Assembly: GCA_028710485.1 (NCBI GenBank)
Contig: JAQTTZ010000020.1
Location: forward strand, 1-49,071
Direction of reading: 5' to 3'
Source of the DNA: Bacteriovorax sp.
GTDB lineage: Bacteria > Bdellovibrionota > Bacteriovoracia > Bacteriovoracales > Bacteriovoracaceae
Length of the DNA: 49,071 bases
A program made the position numbers and the translations under genes. Below, piece after piece: positions 8,207 to 16,539 of the stretch. Positions within the stretch are counted from its first letter, which is position 1, and the number at the start of each line of letters is the position of its first letter. The notes below the pieces were generated by a model that saw nothing but the letters and a program-made list of their open reading frames with translations, ran no database searches and had not been told where the DNA came from.

Positions 8207-9118
8207 ATGATTTCAGAAATATTTAATCCCAAGTTATGGATGGAAGTACCAGGCTTTAAATTTCAAGACATCACTTACCACCGAGCTCTTGATCAAGGCA
8301 CCGTAAGAATTGCGATCAATCGCCCTGAGGTAAGGAATGCTTTCAGACCACAAACAGTGGATGAACTTTATTTTGCCCTAGATCACGCGCGAGTTTCTGC
8401 TGATGTTGGAGTTGTTCTCTTAACAGGTAACGGACCCTCTCCCAAAGATGCGGGCTGGGCCTTCTGCTCTGGTGGAGACCAACGCATTCGTGGAAAAGAC
8501 GGATATAAATACGAAGGAGCAGATAGCAATGGAACGGGAAATTCAAAAGTTGATCTTGGTCGCTTAGGCCGCCTACATATTCTAGAAGTTCAACGCCTTA
8601 TTCGTTTCATGCCAAAAATTGTAGTTGCCGTGGTTCCAGGTTGGGCAGTTGGTGGTGGACACTCACTACACGTTGTTTGCGATTTAACTCTGGCCTCACA
8701 AGAGCATGCCATTTTTAAACAAACAGATGCCGATGTCGCAAGTTTTGATTCAGGTTATGGATCAGCTTATCTTGCCCGCATGGTGGGACAAAAACGCGCT
8801 CGTGAAATTTTCTTCTTAGGAAGAAATTATACTGCTCAAGAAGCTTTTGATATGGGCATGGTCAACGCCGTTATTCCTCATAAAGAATTAGAAAACGTGG
8901 CACTTGATTGGGCACGTGAAATGAATTCGAAGTCTCCTACGGCCATGAGAATGCTAAAATATGGATTCAACATGATTGATGACGGTTTAGTAGGACAACA
9001 ACTTTTTGCCGGTGAGGCCACTCGGCTAGCTTATGGGACTGAAGAAGCGATGGAAGGCAGAAATGCCTTTGTTGAGAAAAGGGCCCGCGATTTTTCTAAG
9101 TATCCTTGGCATTATTAA
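8207..9118 (+). CDS. menB: 1,4-dihydroxy-2-naphthoyl-CoA synthase (menaquinone biosynthesis)
   Basis: A 303-aa crotonase-fold enzyme that cyclises o-succinylbenzoyl-CoA to 1,4-dihydroxy-2-naphthoyl-CoA. MenB-specific motifs are visible: FRPQTVDEL, the oxyanion-hole CSGGDQRIRGKDGY, VVPGWAVGGGHSLHVVCDLTLAS, and FKQTDADVASFDSGYGSAYLARMVG with the catalytic Asp/Ser/Tyr region, ending in the KYPWHY-like tail. GGAG lies 6 nt before ATG 8207. It stands alone here; other men genes are not in the window. Its presence indicates the organism makes menaquinone. Confidence 0.96.
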   Translation: MISEIFNPKLWMEVPGFKFQDITYHRALDQGTVRIAINRPEVRNAFRPQTVDELYFALDHARVSADVGVVLLTGNGPSPKDAGWAFCSGGDQRIRGKDGYKYEGADSNGTGNSKVDLGRLGRLHILEVQRLIRFMPKIVVAVVPGWAVGGGHSLHVVCDLTLASQEHAIFKQTDADVASFDSGYGSAYLARMVGQKRAREIFFLGRNYTAQEAFDMGMVNAVIPHKELENVALDWAREMNSKSPTAMRMLKYGFNMIDDGLVGQQLFAGEATRLAYGTEEAMEGRNAFVEKRARDFSKYPWHY

Positions 9119-9309
9119 GACCAAAAATAATCCGACATGTTTGGTTTACCTTTGATGGACGTTTATTTACTCAATAATTTTGAGGAGTAACCGAAATACA
9201 ATAAGCCCCATTTTTAGTAAGCCAAGGACCACGTCTGCACAATATATTCAGAATATTATTTGCACCTTATTTAAACTGGTCTTACATAGATCGCGCTTTA
9301 AAGGTACGA
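9119..9309 (+). promoter_or_regulatory. Leader of the ThiF/nitroreductase operon with a 13-bp palindrome
   Basis: This 191-bp spacer separates menB from the six-gene operon. It holds a perfect 13-bp palindrome, ATATTC-A-GAATAT, at 9244-9256, about 54 nt before the start. A possible sigma-70 site (TTGATG at 9152, 17-bp gap, TAATTT at 9175) lies upstream, but both hexamers are poor matches. No terminator for menB is evident. The palindrome is visible; its role as operator is inferred. Confidence 0.3.
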
Positions 9310-10185
9310 GTGCGTGTAATAGAAAGACCGGCATACTCCTTAAATGAAACTGAGCTTAAAGAGCTTCGTGAGAGCTTGAAGCAAATCGTAAAAAAATCTA
9401 TCCCCAAAGAAAATTTAAACTACGGAATATTCTCTGAAACAAGTGACGCCTTTAAAACAAATATTATCACTATCATTTATACTCTCGAGGACAATCGCCC
9501 GATTGCCTTTAATTCTCTCTCTTGGATTAATACACAGCTAAAAGGAAAAGATGAAGAACTGCTTCATTTGGGCTTAGTTGTTATTGATCCGGATGTTAGA
9601 GAGGGCGGGCTTTCCTGGATACTTTATGGACTCACAACCATTTTGCTATTTGTCCGCAAAAAATTAAGTCCCATCTGGGTAAGTAATGTGACTCAAGTTC
9701 CGGCCATCATTGGAAAAGTGACTCAGTCCTTTGACAGTGTCTACCCTTCCCCTGGGAATTTTGGCAAACCACCCTTCATTCATTTGTGGCTGGCCCGGCA
9801 GATAATGAAAGATAAGCGCTACGTTTTCGGCGTAGGCCCTGAGGCCGAATTTGATGCTGAAAAATTTATTATTAAAAATTCTTATACTGGTGGATCCGAT
9901 CATTTGAAGAAAAAATTTTCAGAGGCCCAACCCCACCGTGATGCTATTTATAACGATTTTTGCAAAAACAATTTAGATTATGACCGAGGTGACGACTTCA
10001 TTCAGATAGGTCAGATTAATTTGAATATGACTAAAAAATTTCTTATGAAATCAGTACCGAAGAAATCGGTGATGAGAATTGCCATCTCACTTTTTTTCGT
10101 TTCCCTACAATCAGTTCTTTCTCCAGTGCTTTTATGGCTGGACTATAATCATAAATATGGGGAATTAAGACCGTGGAAAAAATGA
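9310..10185 (+). CDS. GNAT-like protein, first gene of the ThiF operon
   Basis: A 291-aa protein starting at GTG 9310, with AAAGG about 5 nt upstream. Residues 45-120 resemble a GNAT core: a strand with RPIAFNSLSWI, then ELLHLGLVVIDPDVREGGLSWILYGL, which matches the motif A pattern of a beta strand followed by an acyl-CoA pyrophosphate loop, although the usual QxxGxG/A is degenerate. A hydrophobic helix near residues 255-280 (RIAISLFFVSLQSVLSPVLLWL) may attach it to the membrane. There is no signal peptide. The stop overlaps the ThiF-like gene in an ATGA. An acyltransferase role is inferred from fold-like motifs only; a GNAT fold without activity is possible. Confidence 0.75.
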   Translation: MRVIERPAYSLNETELKELRESLKQIVKKSIPKENLNYGIFSETSDAFKTNIITIIYTLEDNRPIAFNSLSWINTQLKGKDEELLHLGLVVIDPDVREGGLSWILYGLTTILLFVRKKLSPIWVSNVTQVPAIIGKVTQSFDSVYPSPGNFGKPPFIHLWLARQIMKDKRYVFGVGPEAEFDAEKFIIKNSYTGGSDHLKKKFSEAQPHRDAIYNDFCKNNLDYDRGDDFIQIGQINLNMTKKFLMKSVPKKSVMRIAISLFFVSLQSVLSPVLLWLDYNHKYGELRPWKK

Positions 10186-11033
10186 GTTATAAAAATTTAT
10201 TTCAGAGAAATATTGGTTTTGTAAACGAGTCTGAACAAGACAAAATTCAAAAGCAAAAGGTATATATCGTTGGAGTTGGAGGAATGGGTGGAGCTGCACT
10301 TATGAATCTTGTTCGAATGGGGTATGAAAATATTGGAGTTGCTGATATTGATTCATTCGAAGAATCAAATATCAACCGGCAGTTATTTTGCAGCACCGAT
10401 ACCCTTGGGATGGATAAGGCCGAAGCGTCAGTAATGATGGTGAAAAAACTTAATCCTGCAGTAAATATTAAGAATTGGGGACACGACTGGATTTCTAAAC
10501 TAGATGAAATCTGTAGAGAATATCCAATTATCGTTAATGGCTGTGATGATATCGTTGCCAGTAATATTCTATATAATGCTGCCAGAAAATTTAAATGTAC
10601 TGTCATTGATGCTTATACAGCTTCTGTTCCCTCGGTCTACGTCACCCGTCCAAGTGATCCTAGTCCCCTAACAAGATGGACAGGTTTAAGTGAAATTAAC
10701 AGTAGCGACAAAATATTAATTGATCAGTACAAAGTCAAAGAAACAGAATACGTCATGACGAATTCAAACTCACTGCCCCATATTCATTTAGATATCGCGA
10801 TTGAAATGATTTCAGGAAAAAGATCGAGAATGTCTCTTTCTCCAATGGTTATATCCACAGGTTGCTTAATGGCGTATCAGGTGCTCTTTTTAACAATCGA
10901 TAAAAAGGCCACTAATTATCATGGATATTTTTTAGATCCTTATGGAAAAGTTACCAAGAATAGCTTTGGGCCAATTCATTTTATTAAAAAAATATTAGTT
11001 AAATTTTTTTTAAAAAAGTGGTTAAGTGAATGA
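10182..11033 (+). CDS. ThiF/E1-like adenylyltransferase
   Basis: A 283-aa E1-like enzyme. Start placed at ATG 10182, which forms ATGA with the stop of the preceding gene; GTG 10173 is an alternative. Seen motifs: the ATP-binding glycine loop GVGGMGG (31-37), VADIDSFEESNINRQLF with the acidic and Asn/Arg/Gln ATP-site residues (D55, D57, N63, R66, Q67), K79 in GMDKAEA, and NGCDD (D123), all canonical for adenylation of a carboxylate. The CxxC zinc pairs of ThiF/MoeB are missing, and there is no cysteine between about residues 140 and 225 where the E1 thioester cysteine lies. It may therefore only form an acyl-adenylate or amide, as in MccB-type enzymes. Neighbours suggest a biosynthetic or lipid-modifying pathway rather than thiamine or molybdopterin synthesis. 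Confidence 0.9.
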   Translation: MSYKNLFQRNIGFVNESEQDKIQKQKVYIVGVGGMGGAALMNLVRMGYENIGVADIDSFEESNINRQLFCSTDTLGMDKAEASVMMVKKLNPAVNIKNWGHDWISKLDEICREYPIIVNGCDDIVASNILYNAARKFKCTVIDAYTASVPSVYVTRPSDPSPLTRWTGLSEINSSDKILIDQYKVKETEYVMTNSNSLPHIHLDIAIEMISGKRSRMSLSPMVISTGCLMAYQVLFLTIDKKATNYHGYFLDPYGKVTKNSFGPIHFIKKILVKFFLKKWLSE

Positions 11034-12214
11034 TTACTGAATTCTCACAAAAGTTTGACGGTGCTATAAACATTATTACTGCGTTGGCCATAATATTTTA
11101 TGCCGTCTATATGAATTTTTCGGAAAAAAATAATGGACTCAGAAAACGCTTACTGTTTCTGCTGACCTTATTGGGTTCACTTTGCCTGATTAGGGGGGGG
11201 AATTATGTGGCAGATTTTGGACCAATTGTTGAAAATTTTGTCTTGATCATTGCCTCCATTATTCCTTTGTCCCTTTTTTTATTAGTTGAATTAATGCTTA
11301 GAAGGCATTTGCCTCTTTCGATGAAATTATTTGCTGGAATAACCAGTCTTTTACTGGCAGTTTGTTTATTAATATTTGGTGCAAATAAATACCTGCTCTT
11401 CTTGTTAATGAGTGATTATGTTCTGATCCTATTATCCATTGTAGGTGTTCTACTTACAAATAAAAATCTAGATTTACAGAAAAATGAATTAACATTAATT
11501 AAAATCAACACAGTAATTATGATTCTCATCATACCATTGATCGTAACAGATTTTAAAAAAGTATTAGGCATAGATACTATCCGCCTGGGAGCATTTGGAA
11601 TTTTATTTTTTCTCTACGCGCTGGTGAAAGTCTGGGAGAGCATAGATGTTAAGGGCGGATTTGCCCGACTATTTTATCTACTATGTTTCAATCTCATTTC
11701 AGCTGCAATTTTTTGTTATTTGTTTGAGATCTATCAATACTACTTTCATGTTTTTATTGTCTTCATCATGCTGAGAATGCTGTCGGACATTTTAATTTAC
11801 ACCAGAGATAGTTATGACAAAAAGGCACAAGAGCTGGCCTTGTCGATAATGGATGTTTTCATCGCTGGAGAATTAAAGATAGATTCTATTAAAAAAAAGA
11901 TTTCTGGAAATGATTTTTTTATCTTAAGTAAAAAGGAACTTGCTGATTATAACTCAGAACGCATCCATTTTGTTTTCAATGAGCGTGGACTTTACTTTAA
12001 GAGTGAAACGACGGCCCTGACTAAGGACCCAGACATAAGGGATGAAATCCTGCATATTTATGAAGATTTCGATTGTAATGCCTGTATCTATGTAAAACTT
12101 TTTAATAATGATTTCTTTTTAATTCTATTCAAATGGCCGGACATGGCCCCTAAAAGTAAATTACAAAAAGAAATATTTCTAATCCAGGGTCTAGCCTCCC
12201 AAATTAAGGAATAA
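11030..12214 (+). CDS. 7-8 TM membrane protein with GAF-like cytoplasmic tail
   Basis: A 394-aa protein with about seven or eight transmembrane helices in residues 12-255, followed by a soluble tail of about 130 residues. The tail ends ACIYVKLFNNDFFLILFKWPDMAPKS..., then LIQGLASQIKE, which resembles the last strands and helix of a GAF domain, as in 7TM sensor kinases such as PrsK. No kinase, GGDEF or other output follows. Start overlaps the ThiF stop (ATGA). Codons 55-57 include a run of eight G; gain or loss of one G would bring an early stop within 20 codons, so expression of the full protein may vary. Function unknown; a membrane sensor or scaffold for the operon is inference. Confidence 0.82.
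   Translation: MITEFSQKFDGAINIITALAIIFYAVYMNFSEKNNGLRKRLLFLLTLLGSLCLIRGGNYVADFGPIVENFVLIIASIIPLSLFLLVELMLRRHLPLSMKLFAGITSLLLAVCLLIFGANKYLLFLLMSDYVLILLSIVGVLLTNKNLDLQKNELTLIKINTVIMILIIPLIVTDFKKVLGIDTIRLGAFGILFFLYALVKVWESIDVKGGFARLFYLLCFNLISAAIFCYLFEIYQYYFHVFIVFIMLRMLSDILIYTRDSYDKKAQELALSIMDVFIAGELKIDSIKKKISGNDFFILSKKELADYNSERIHFVFNERGLYFKSETTALTKDPDIRDEILHIYEDFDCNACIYVKLFNNDFFLILFKWPDMAPKSKLQKEIFLIQGLASQIKE
11193..11200 (+). repeat. G8 homopolymer inside the membrane-protein gene
   Basis: Eight consecutive G at 11193-11200 encode Arg55-Gly56-Gly57. The surrounding DNA is strongly AT-rich. One extra G gives a stop 10 codons later; one fewer gives a stop about 14 codons later. Such tracts are classic slipped-strand phase-variation sites, but variation is not shown here. 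Confidence 0.85.
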
Positions 12215-12216
12215 GT

Positions 12217-13317
12217 ATGATTACTCTTAAAGAAAAAGACATCGATTCTTTTTTTGATGTCCCTTTTAATATTTACCAGGATAACCACTTCGTTTCATTA
12301 TTCAAAGACGACGTTAAAAGATTTTTAAGCACCACTAATCCGCTGTTTAAAAATGGTGATAATTTTACTTATTTTACGGCCATTGAAAACGATATTCCCG
12401 TAGGGAGAATTATGGTGCTTGCCCATCATGATTCAAATATTCGACACAATCTCAACTGGGCCTATTTTGGTTATTTTGATTGTGCTAATAACCCCGAGGT
12501 TGCAAAGCTGTTAATCGATTCGGCAATTCAATGGGCAAAAACGAAAGGGCACACGGAGATCGTTGGAAATGTAAATTTTACTTTCATGCAGCAAATAGGC
12601 GTTATGCTCGATGGGTTTGAAAACTTCCCCTACTCTGATCAAGTTTATACTCCTCCTTACTTACCAGACCTGCTTAAAGAATTAGGATTCGAATCTTTTT
12701 TTCCGATGGTCACTTCAGAAGCCGATATTGGAAAAATTAATATGAGTAATTTTGAGAAAGACAAAATATTACAAATCGAAAATAATCCTGAATATACTTT
12801 TAAAGAAGTTGGATATTTTGGTATCAAGAAATTTATGGAAGATGGCTGCCAGGTTCTGAATGAAGGATTTGATCAAAATCCGTTTTTCACACCAATTACA
12901 GTAGAAGAATTTGAATTTCAGGCCAAAGACCTAATGTTGGTCCTCGACCCAGGATTGACAATTATTACTTATCACAACAATCGTCCGGTGGGAGTAATCA
13001 TCTGCATTCCTGATTTGAATCCACTTCTACATGCAGTCAAATCCAATATGGGATTAATTTTTCTTTTTAAGTTTATATGGTTTAAATTTTTTAATAAAAG
13101 AGCTGTAATTATATTTTATTCAGTTACTCCGGAATTTCATGGCCAAGGAATCAATCAGGCGATTTTAAAAAAAGTAATAACTAATTTAAAAAAGAAAGGT
13201 TATGAAAAACTGGGCATTACCTGGATTGCTGATGTTAATAAATCCAGTTTAAGACAGATGGAAATTTTATCTGCCAAGACTCTTCATCATTTATGTTTAT
13301 TTAAAAAGAAAATCTAG
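12217..13317 (+). CDS. GNAT-type N-acyltransferase, YghO-like
   Basis: A 366-aa protein beginning 2 nt after the membrane-protein stop. The first half shows FTYFTAIENDIPVGRIMVLAHHD, LNWAYFGYFDC and AIQWAKTKGHTEIVGNVNFTFMQQIGVMLDGFENFPY...PPYLPDLLKELGF, the pattern of the YghO-like GNAT family. The C-terminal half has another GNAT-like core with VTPEFHGQGINQAILKKVI, in which the HGQGI loop would bind the acyl-CoA pyrophosphate. This family is related, as I recall, to GNAT-type enzymes of bacterial ceramide synthesis. N-acylation of an amine is the likely chemistry; the substrate is unknown. Confidence 0.85.
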   Translation: MITLKEKDIDSFFDVPFNIYQDNHFVSLFKDDVKRFLSTTNPLFKNGDNFTYFTAIENDIPVGRIMVLAHHDSNIRHNLNWAYFGYFDCANNPEVAKLLIDSAIQWAKTKGHTEIVGNVNFTFMQQIGVMLDGFENFPYSDQVYTPPYLPDLLKELGFESFFPMVTSEADIGKINMSNFEKDKILQIENNPEYTFKEVGYFGIKKFMEDGCQVLNEGFDQNPFFTPITVEEFEFQAKDLMLVLDPGLTIITYHNNRPVGVIICIPDLNPLLHAVKSNMGLIFLFKFIWFKFFNKRAVIIFYSVTPEFHGQGINQAILKKVITNLKKKGYEKLGITWIADVNKSSLRQMEILSAKTLHHLCLFKKKI

Positions 13318-13324
13318 GATAATT

Positions 13325-14335
13325 ATGAATTGGAACAAAGAAATATTTAACCAAATGGCCGCTGTCGCATCTCGCTCCCCCTCTGTTCATAATGTACAGC
13401 CTTGGAAAGTTCAATTTACAGAAGATGGATTTAATCTTTATCAAGCAAAGAGCAGAAGATTATTTGTAGGTGATCCCAAGCTTCACGATAATGACGTCAG
13501 CCTGGGGTGTTTTTTCGAATTGTGCCGAATGTTCCTTCACGCTCATGGGCTTGGATCTACAATCGTAAAAGACGATACACAAAAATCCCAGGATTTTGAA
13601 GATTCATACGAGATGAGATTTAAAATTACTTTATCACCAATCTCTCCTGTTCAAGATCGTCTCTACGATAATATTTCCAAAAGAAGATCCTTTAGAGGAA
13701 TTTTTCAATACGATAAACATTTCGATGAAAATAAACTCAAAGAAATCAAAGTTGACGGACTCGAGTTGAAGTGGATTTGTGAACGGGATGAATTGAATAA
13801 ATGGGCGGGACTTTATGATGAGAGCTCTTCCCAAATCAATCAGGGATCAGGCTATTTTAAAGAGCTCATTCACTGGATTCGCTTTTCCCAATCAGACCCT
13901 AAATTTCTTCAAGATGGGCTTAACTATAAGGCCCTGGCGCTGGGAAAAATGGAGGCCATAATGGCCGGCCTCTTATTCAAAGAATCTATTTTTAAGCTAT
14001 TGTCCAAGCTGTCCTTAGAGAAAATCCTTATTACCGAGGCTCCCCAAATCCGCTCGAGCCAAGGAATATTAATAGTATATGCTAATAATAAGCTCGGGCC
14101 CTTTGAGATGGGAGTGGCCTTTATGAGGCTATGGCTAGAACTCACCTCTAAAGAGTTATATGCCTGTCCATTGTCGGCCCTTGTAGATTTTACACACACA
14201 GGAAACATTCTCAACTCCATGAAACCATCGAATGATATGATCTGCTTAAATGTATTACGTTTTGGAAAGGTAGCAGATGAAAAAAATATCTATTCTTCAC
14301 CTCGGCTTGGCATTGACCGGATTATTATTCCATAA
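13325..14335 (+). CDS. Acg/Rv3131-type nitroreductase-family protein
   Basis: A 336-aa flavin-fold protein. The family signature is at the N-terminus: ASRSPSVHNVQPWKV (residues 15-29), then LFVGDPKLHDNDVSLGCFFELCRMFLHAHGLG and DNISKRRSFRGIF. These match the Acg/Rv3131 branch of the nitroreductase superfamily, which has internally duplicated half-domains. A ThiF domain fused to this kind of nitroreductase is known, as I recall, in mycobacterial Rv1355c; here they are separate genes in one operon. It lies 7 nt after the acyltransferase gene and overlaps the di-heme gene by 59 nt. Probably FMN-dependent redox chemistry or flavin storage; substrate unknown. Confidence 0.88.
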   Translation: MNWNKEIFNQMAAVASRSPSVHNVQPWKVQFTEDGFNLYQAKSRRLFVGDPKLHDNDVSLGCFFELCRMFLHAHGLGSTIVKDDTQKSQDFEDSYEMRFKITLSPISPVQDRLYDNISKRRSFRGIFQYDKHFDENKLKEIKVDGLELKWICERDELNKWAGLYDESSSQINQGSGYFKELIHWIRFSQSDPKFLQDGLNYKALALGKMEAIMAGLLFKESIFKLLSKLSLEKILITEAPQIRSSQGILIVYANNKLGPFEMGVAFMRLWLELTSKELYACPLSALVDFTHTGNILNSMKPSNDMICLNVLRFGKVADEKNIYSSPRLGIDRIIIP

Positions 14336-15848
14336 TCTAAGCTTTGCGACTTTAAGCCTGAATGCCCCCAAAGAATTAAAATATTTTATTGAAAATGATT
14401 TTGATTCTATTCATATGCAGGCACTAAAAACCCATGCAGTTCCTGTTAAAATTCTTTTGCCCTCATTAATTCTAGAAGGTCGCTCTAAAGGATGGATCGC
14501 AGAAGATTCATTTGATTATAAAGAAGTATTTAAAAGATCAGGACTTACTTATCCTCAAAATATAATTTTCAATGCTAAAAGCTACTCTTGGAAATCAGAG
14601 CTACTCCCTCTAGGATTAGTTCAAAAGGAAATGGGTTTTGGTATTAAGGCCAATGTTAAAATTGCCAACCTTTCTTGTGTTGCTTGCCATAGCGGTTCAC
14701 AGTACGATCAAAACGGTAAAAAAACCAACAACCAGATTATCGGAGCTCCAAGCGATACCTTCAATCCTGAAATGTATGTCACTACTCTTTATGAGGGAAT
14801 GAAAAAAGTTAATCAAAACTGGGCACGGGCAACAGCTATTATGAACCAGTTATTTCCCGATACCAATTTGAAAGAGAAACTGCTCTATAAAACTATTATA
14901 CGCCTGCAAGTTAGATCTTATATGAAGGCCCATGCATCGATTGATAGAGCAACACCATTTTTAAATGGTGGCCCTGGTCTTACCAATGGAGTTGCGTCCC
15001 TAAAAAATGTTTTAGGTCTTGATGTATTTGAAGGCTCAGCATCTGGCTTTACTTCTATCCCATCAATTGGAGATAGAGGTTTTAGAAGCTCACTTCTTTA
15101 CGACGGAGTTTACTCGATTGCTCATAAGGATTCACAAAGAGAAGTTCAAACTGTAACCAACCAAAGCATCGATGATATTTCAACTGTCGTCGCCTTATTT
15201 ACTGTTCCGACAATGGGGCAAACTACGGCCCGTGCATATAAAAATATTAGCACTGTTAAAGAAATCGTGGGCCCTATTCTAAAAATTTATAAAACACCGG
15301 ATTTTCCTGGAACTATCATAAAAGAAAGGGCCGAGCGAGGATTTGCTATCTATAATTCCAGCTGTCTTCAATGTCATGGTGAATACAAATGGGATGGCGG
15401 AAAAAAATCTCAACTTATCTCTTTTCCTAATAAATTAGTTCCGCAGAATGAAATGAACTCAGATGCAAATCGATGGTTAGCGGTGACTCTTTCTTTAAGT
15501 AAAAATCTCGAAAACTCGGTATGGAATGATACCCTTCAGGTCAATCATAACAAAGGGTATATTGCTCCTCTGCTGGAAGGCTTATGGGCAACAGCACCTT
15601 ATATGCATAACGGCTCTGTTCCGACGTTATGGCAGTTTATGAGACCAGATATGCGTCCTGCTAAGTTTGTTGTTGGAAATCAAAATCTGGAAATGAACAA
15701 AGTTGGAATAGCAGCTCTAGCAAGTTTTGGCAGCGAAATTTATGACACAAGTTTAGCCGGTCGAAACAATCATGGGCACGAAAAAGAGTTTGAAGAACTT
15801 TCAGATGCTGATAAAGATGACCTGCTTGAGTACTTGAAAACTTTGTAA
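14277..15848 (+). CDS. Exported di-heme c-type cytochrome, RoxA/peroxidase-like
   Basis: A 523-aa periplasmic protein with a signal peptide (MKKISILHLGLALTG...SFA, about 24 residues). Two c-heme motifs are visible, CVACH at 134-138 and CLQCH at 363-367. Near the C-terminus, PLLEGLWATAPYMHNGSVPTLWQFM is the signature shared by di-heme cytochrome c peroxidases and RoxA-type rubber oxygenases. It is shorter than RoxA (about 650 aa) and longer than CcpA peroxidases. ATG 14277 has GGAAAGG upstream and lies 59 nt inside the nitroreductase gene, so translation is coupled. It probably oxidises a periplasmic or membrane-derived product of the operon; oxygenase versus peroxidase cannot be settled from sequence. 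Confidence 0.88.
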   Translation: MKKISILHLGLALTGLLFHNLSFATLSLNAPKELKYFIENDFDSIHMQALKTHAVPVKILLPSLILEGRSKGWIAEDSFDYKEVFKRSGLTYPQNIIFNAKSYSWKSELLPLGLVQKEMGFGIKANVKIANLSCVACHSGSQYDQNGKKTNNQIIGAPSDTFNPEMYVTTLYEGMKKVNQNWARATAIMNQLFPDTNLKEKLLYKTIIRLQVRSYMKAHASIDRATPFLNGGPGLTNGVASLKNVLGLDVFEGSASGFTSIPSIGDRGFRSSLLYDGVYSIAHKDSQREVQTVTNQSIDDISTVVALFTVPTMGQTTARAYKNISTVKEIVGPILKIYKTPDFPGTIIKERAERGFAIYNSSCLQCHGEYKWDGGKKSQLISFPNKLVPQNEMNSDANRWLAVTLSLSKNLENSVWNDTLQVNHNKGYIAPLLEGLWATAPYMHNGSVPTLWQFMRPDMRPAKFVVGNQNLEMNKVGIAALASFGSEIYDTSLAGRNNHGHEKEFEELSDADKDDLLEYLKTL

Positions 15849-15933
15849 ATACAAATTAAAAAAAAGAATGAAAAATTGATTTTTTACTGATGAATATGCC
15901 CTGATCATGTAATTTTTATACATAGATAAAAAA

Positions 15934-16526
15934 TTGCTTCATACCAAAGAAGAGGATTGGACTAAGGATAATTATGTTGAAGTTAATAACAATAGCTACA
16001 ACGAAGATGTGACATGTGCTCTTGGCCTTTGCTGGAGAATGAAGCCAAGCCGATTTAACTACACTTCATATTGGGGACAATTTAAAGAAGGTGGATTGAG
16101 CTTTTACAAATTATTTTGCAATTTCGAAAATAATTCCGACGGTCATTGTGAAAAAGGTTTGCCAATTCTTTACTGGCCTTTCCTTCAGTTCGTCCACTGA
16201 CTCTCAAATCAAGCGTTGAAGATTTAAGGCCGTGGCTTCGATTGGATTTGTTCAACAGCTAATAACAAAAATTATTATAAAAGATGTGTGGCCGGTGTAA
16301 CGGCTGCGAGTGCCCGTGGCGATCTGGTATTCCAACCCCACCCAGCAATGAACTTGTTTGTGACTTCAAATCATGCAAGGCCACAGTTATTTGTAAGAAA
16401 AAAATATTTGGTAGCGGTCCAAGGGCCCGATCTTGTAATCGACAAACTGAAATTAATAGTAATCCAACAACAGCTGCTCGCGAATTACTAAGTTTAATGA
16501 ATGGGTTTAAGGCCTTAAAAAAATAG
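15934..16526 (+). pseudogene. Probable decayed Cys-rich gene in a 690-bp gap
   Basis: Nothing intact fills 15849-16539. Two open stretches in different frames look like pieces of one gene: 15934-16200 (88 codons, TTG start without Shine-Dalgarno) with CALGLCWRMKPSRFNYTSYWG and CNFENNSDGHCEK, and 16284-16526 with CGRCNGCECPWRSG and CDFKSCKATVICKKK. Between them all frames contain stops. Cysteine spacing suggests a small disulfide-rich secreted protein that has lost its signal peptide and frame. I do not recognise the family. Alternatively these are chance open frames. Confidence 0.35.
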
Positions 16527-16539
16527 AATAGCTAAAGAA

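Noticed and set aside
10247-10606. 119-codon minus-strand open frame opposite the ThiF-like gene
   Set aside because: Lies wholly inside a strongly conserved gene on the other strand, with no ribosome site.
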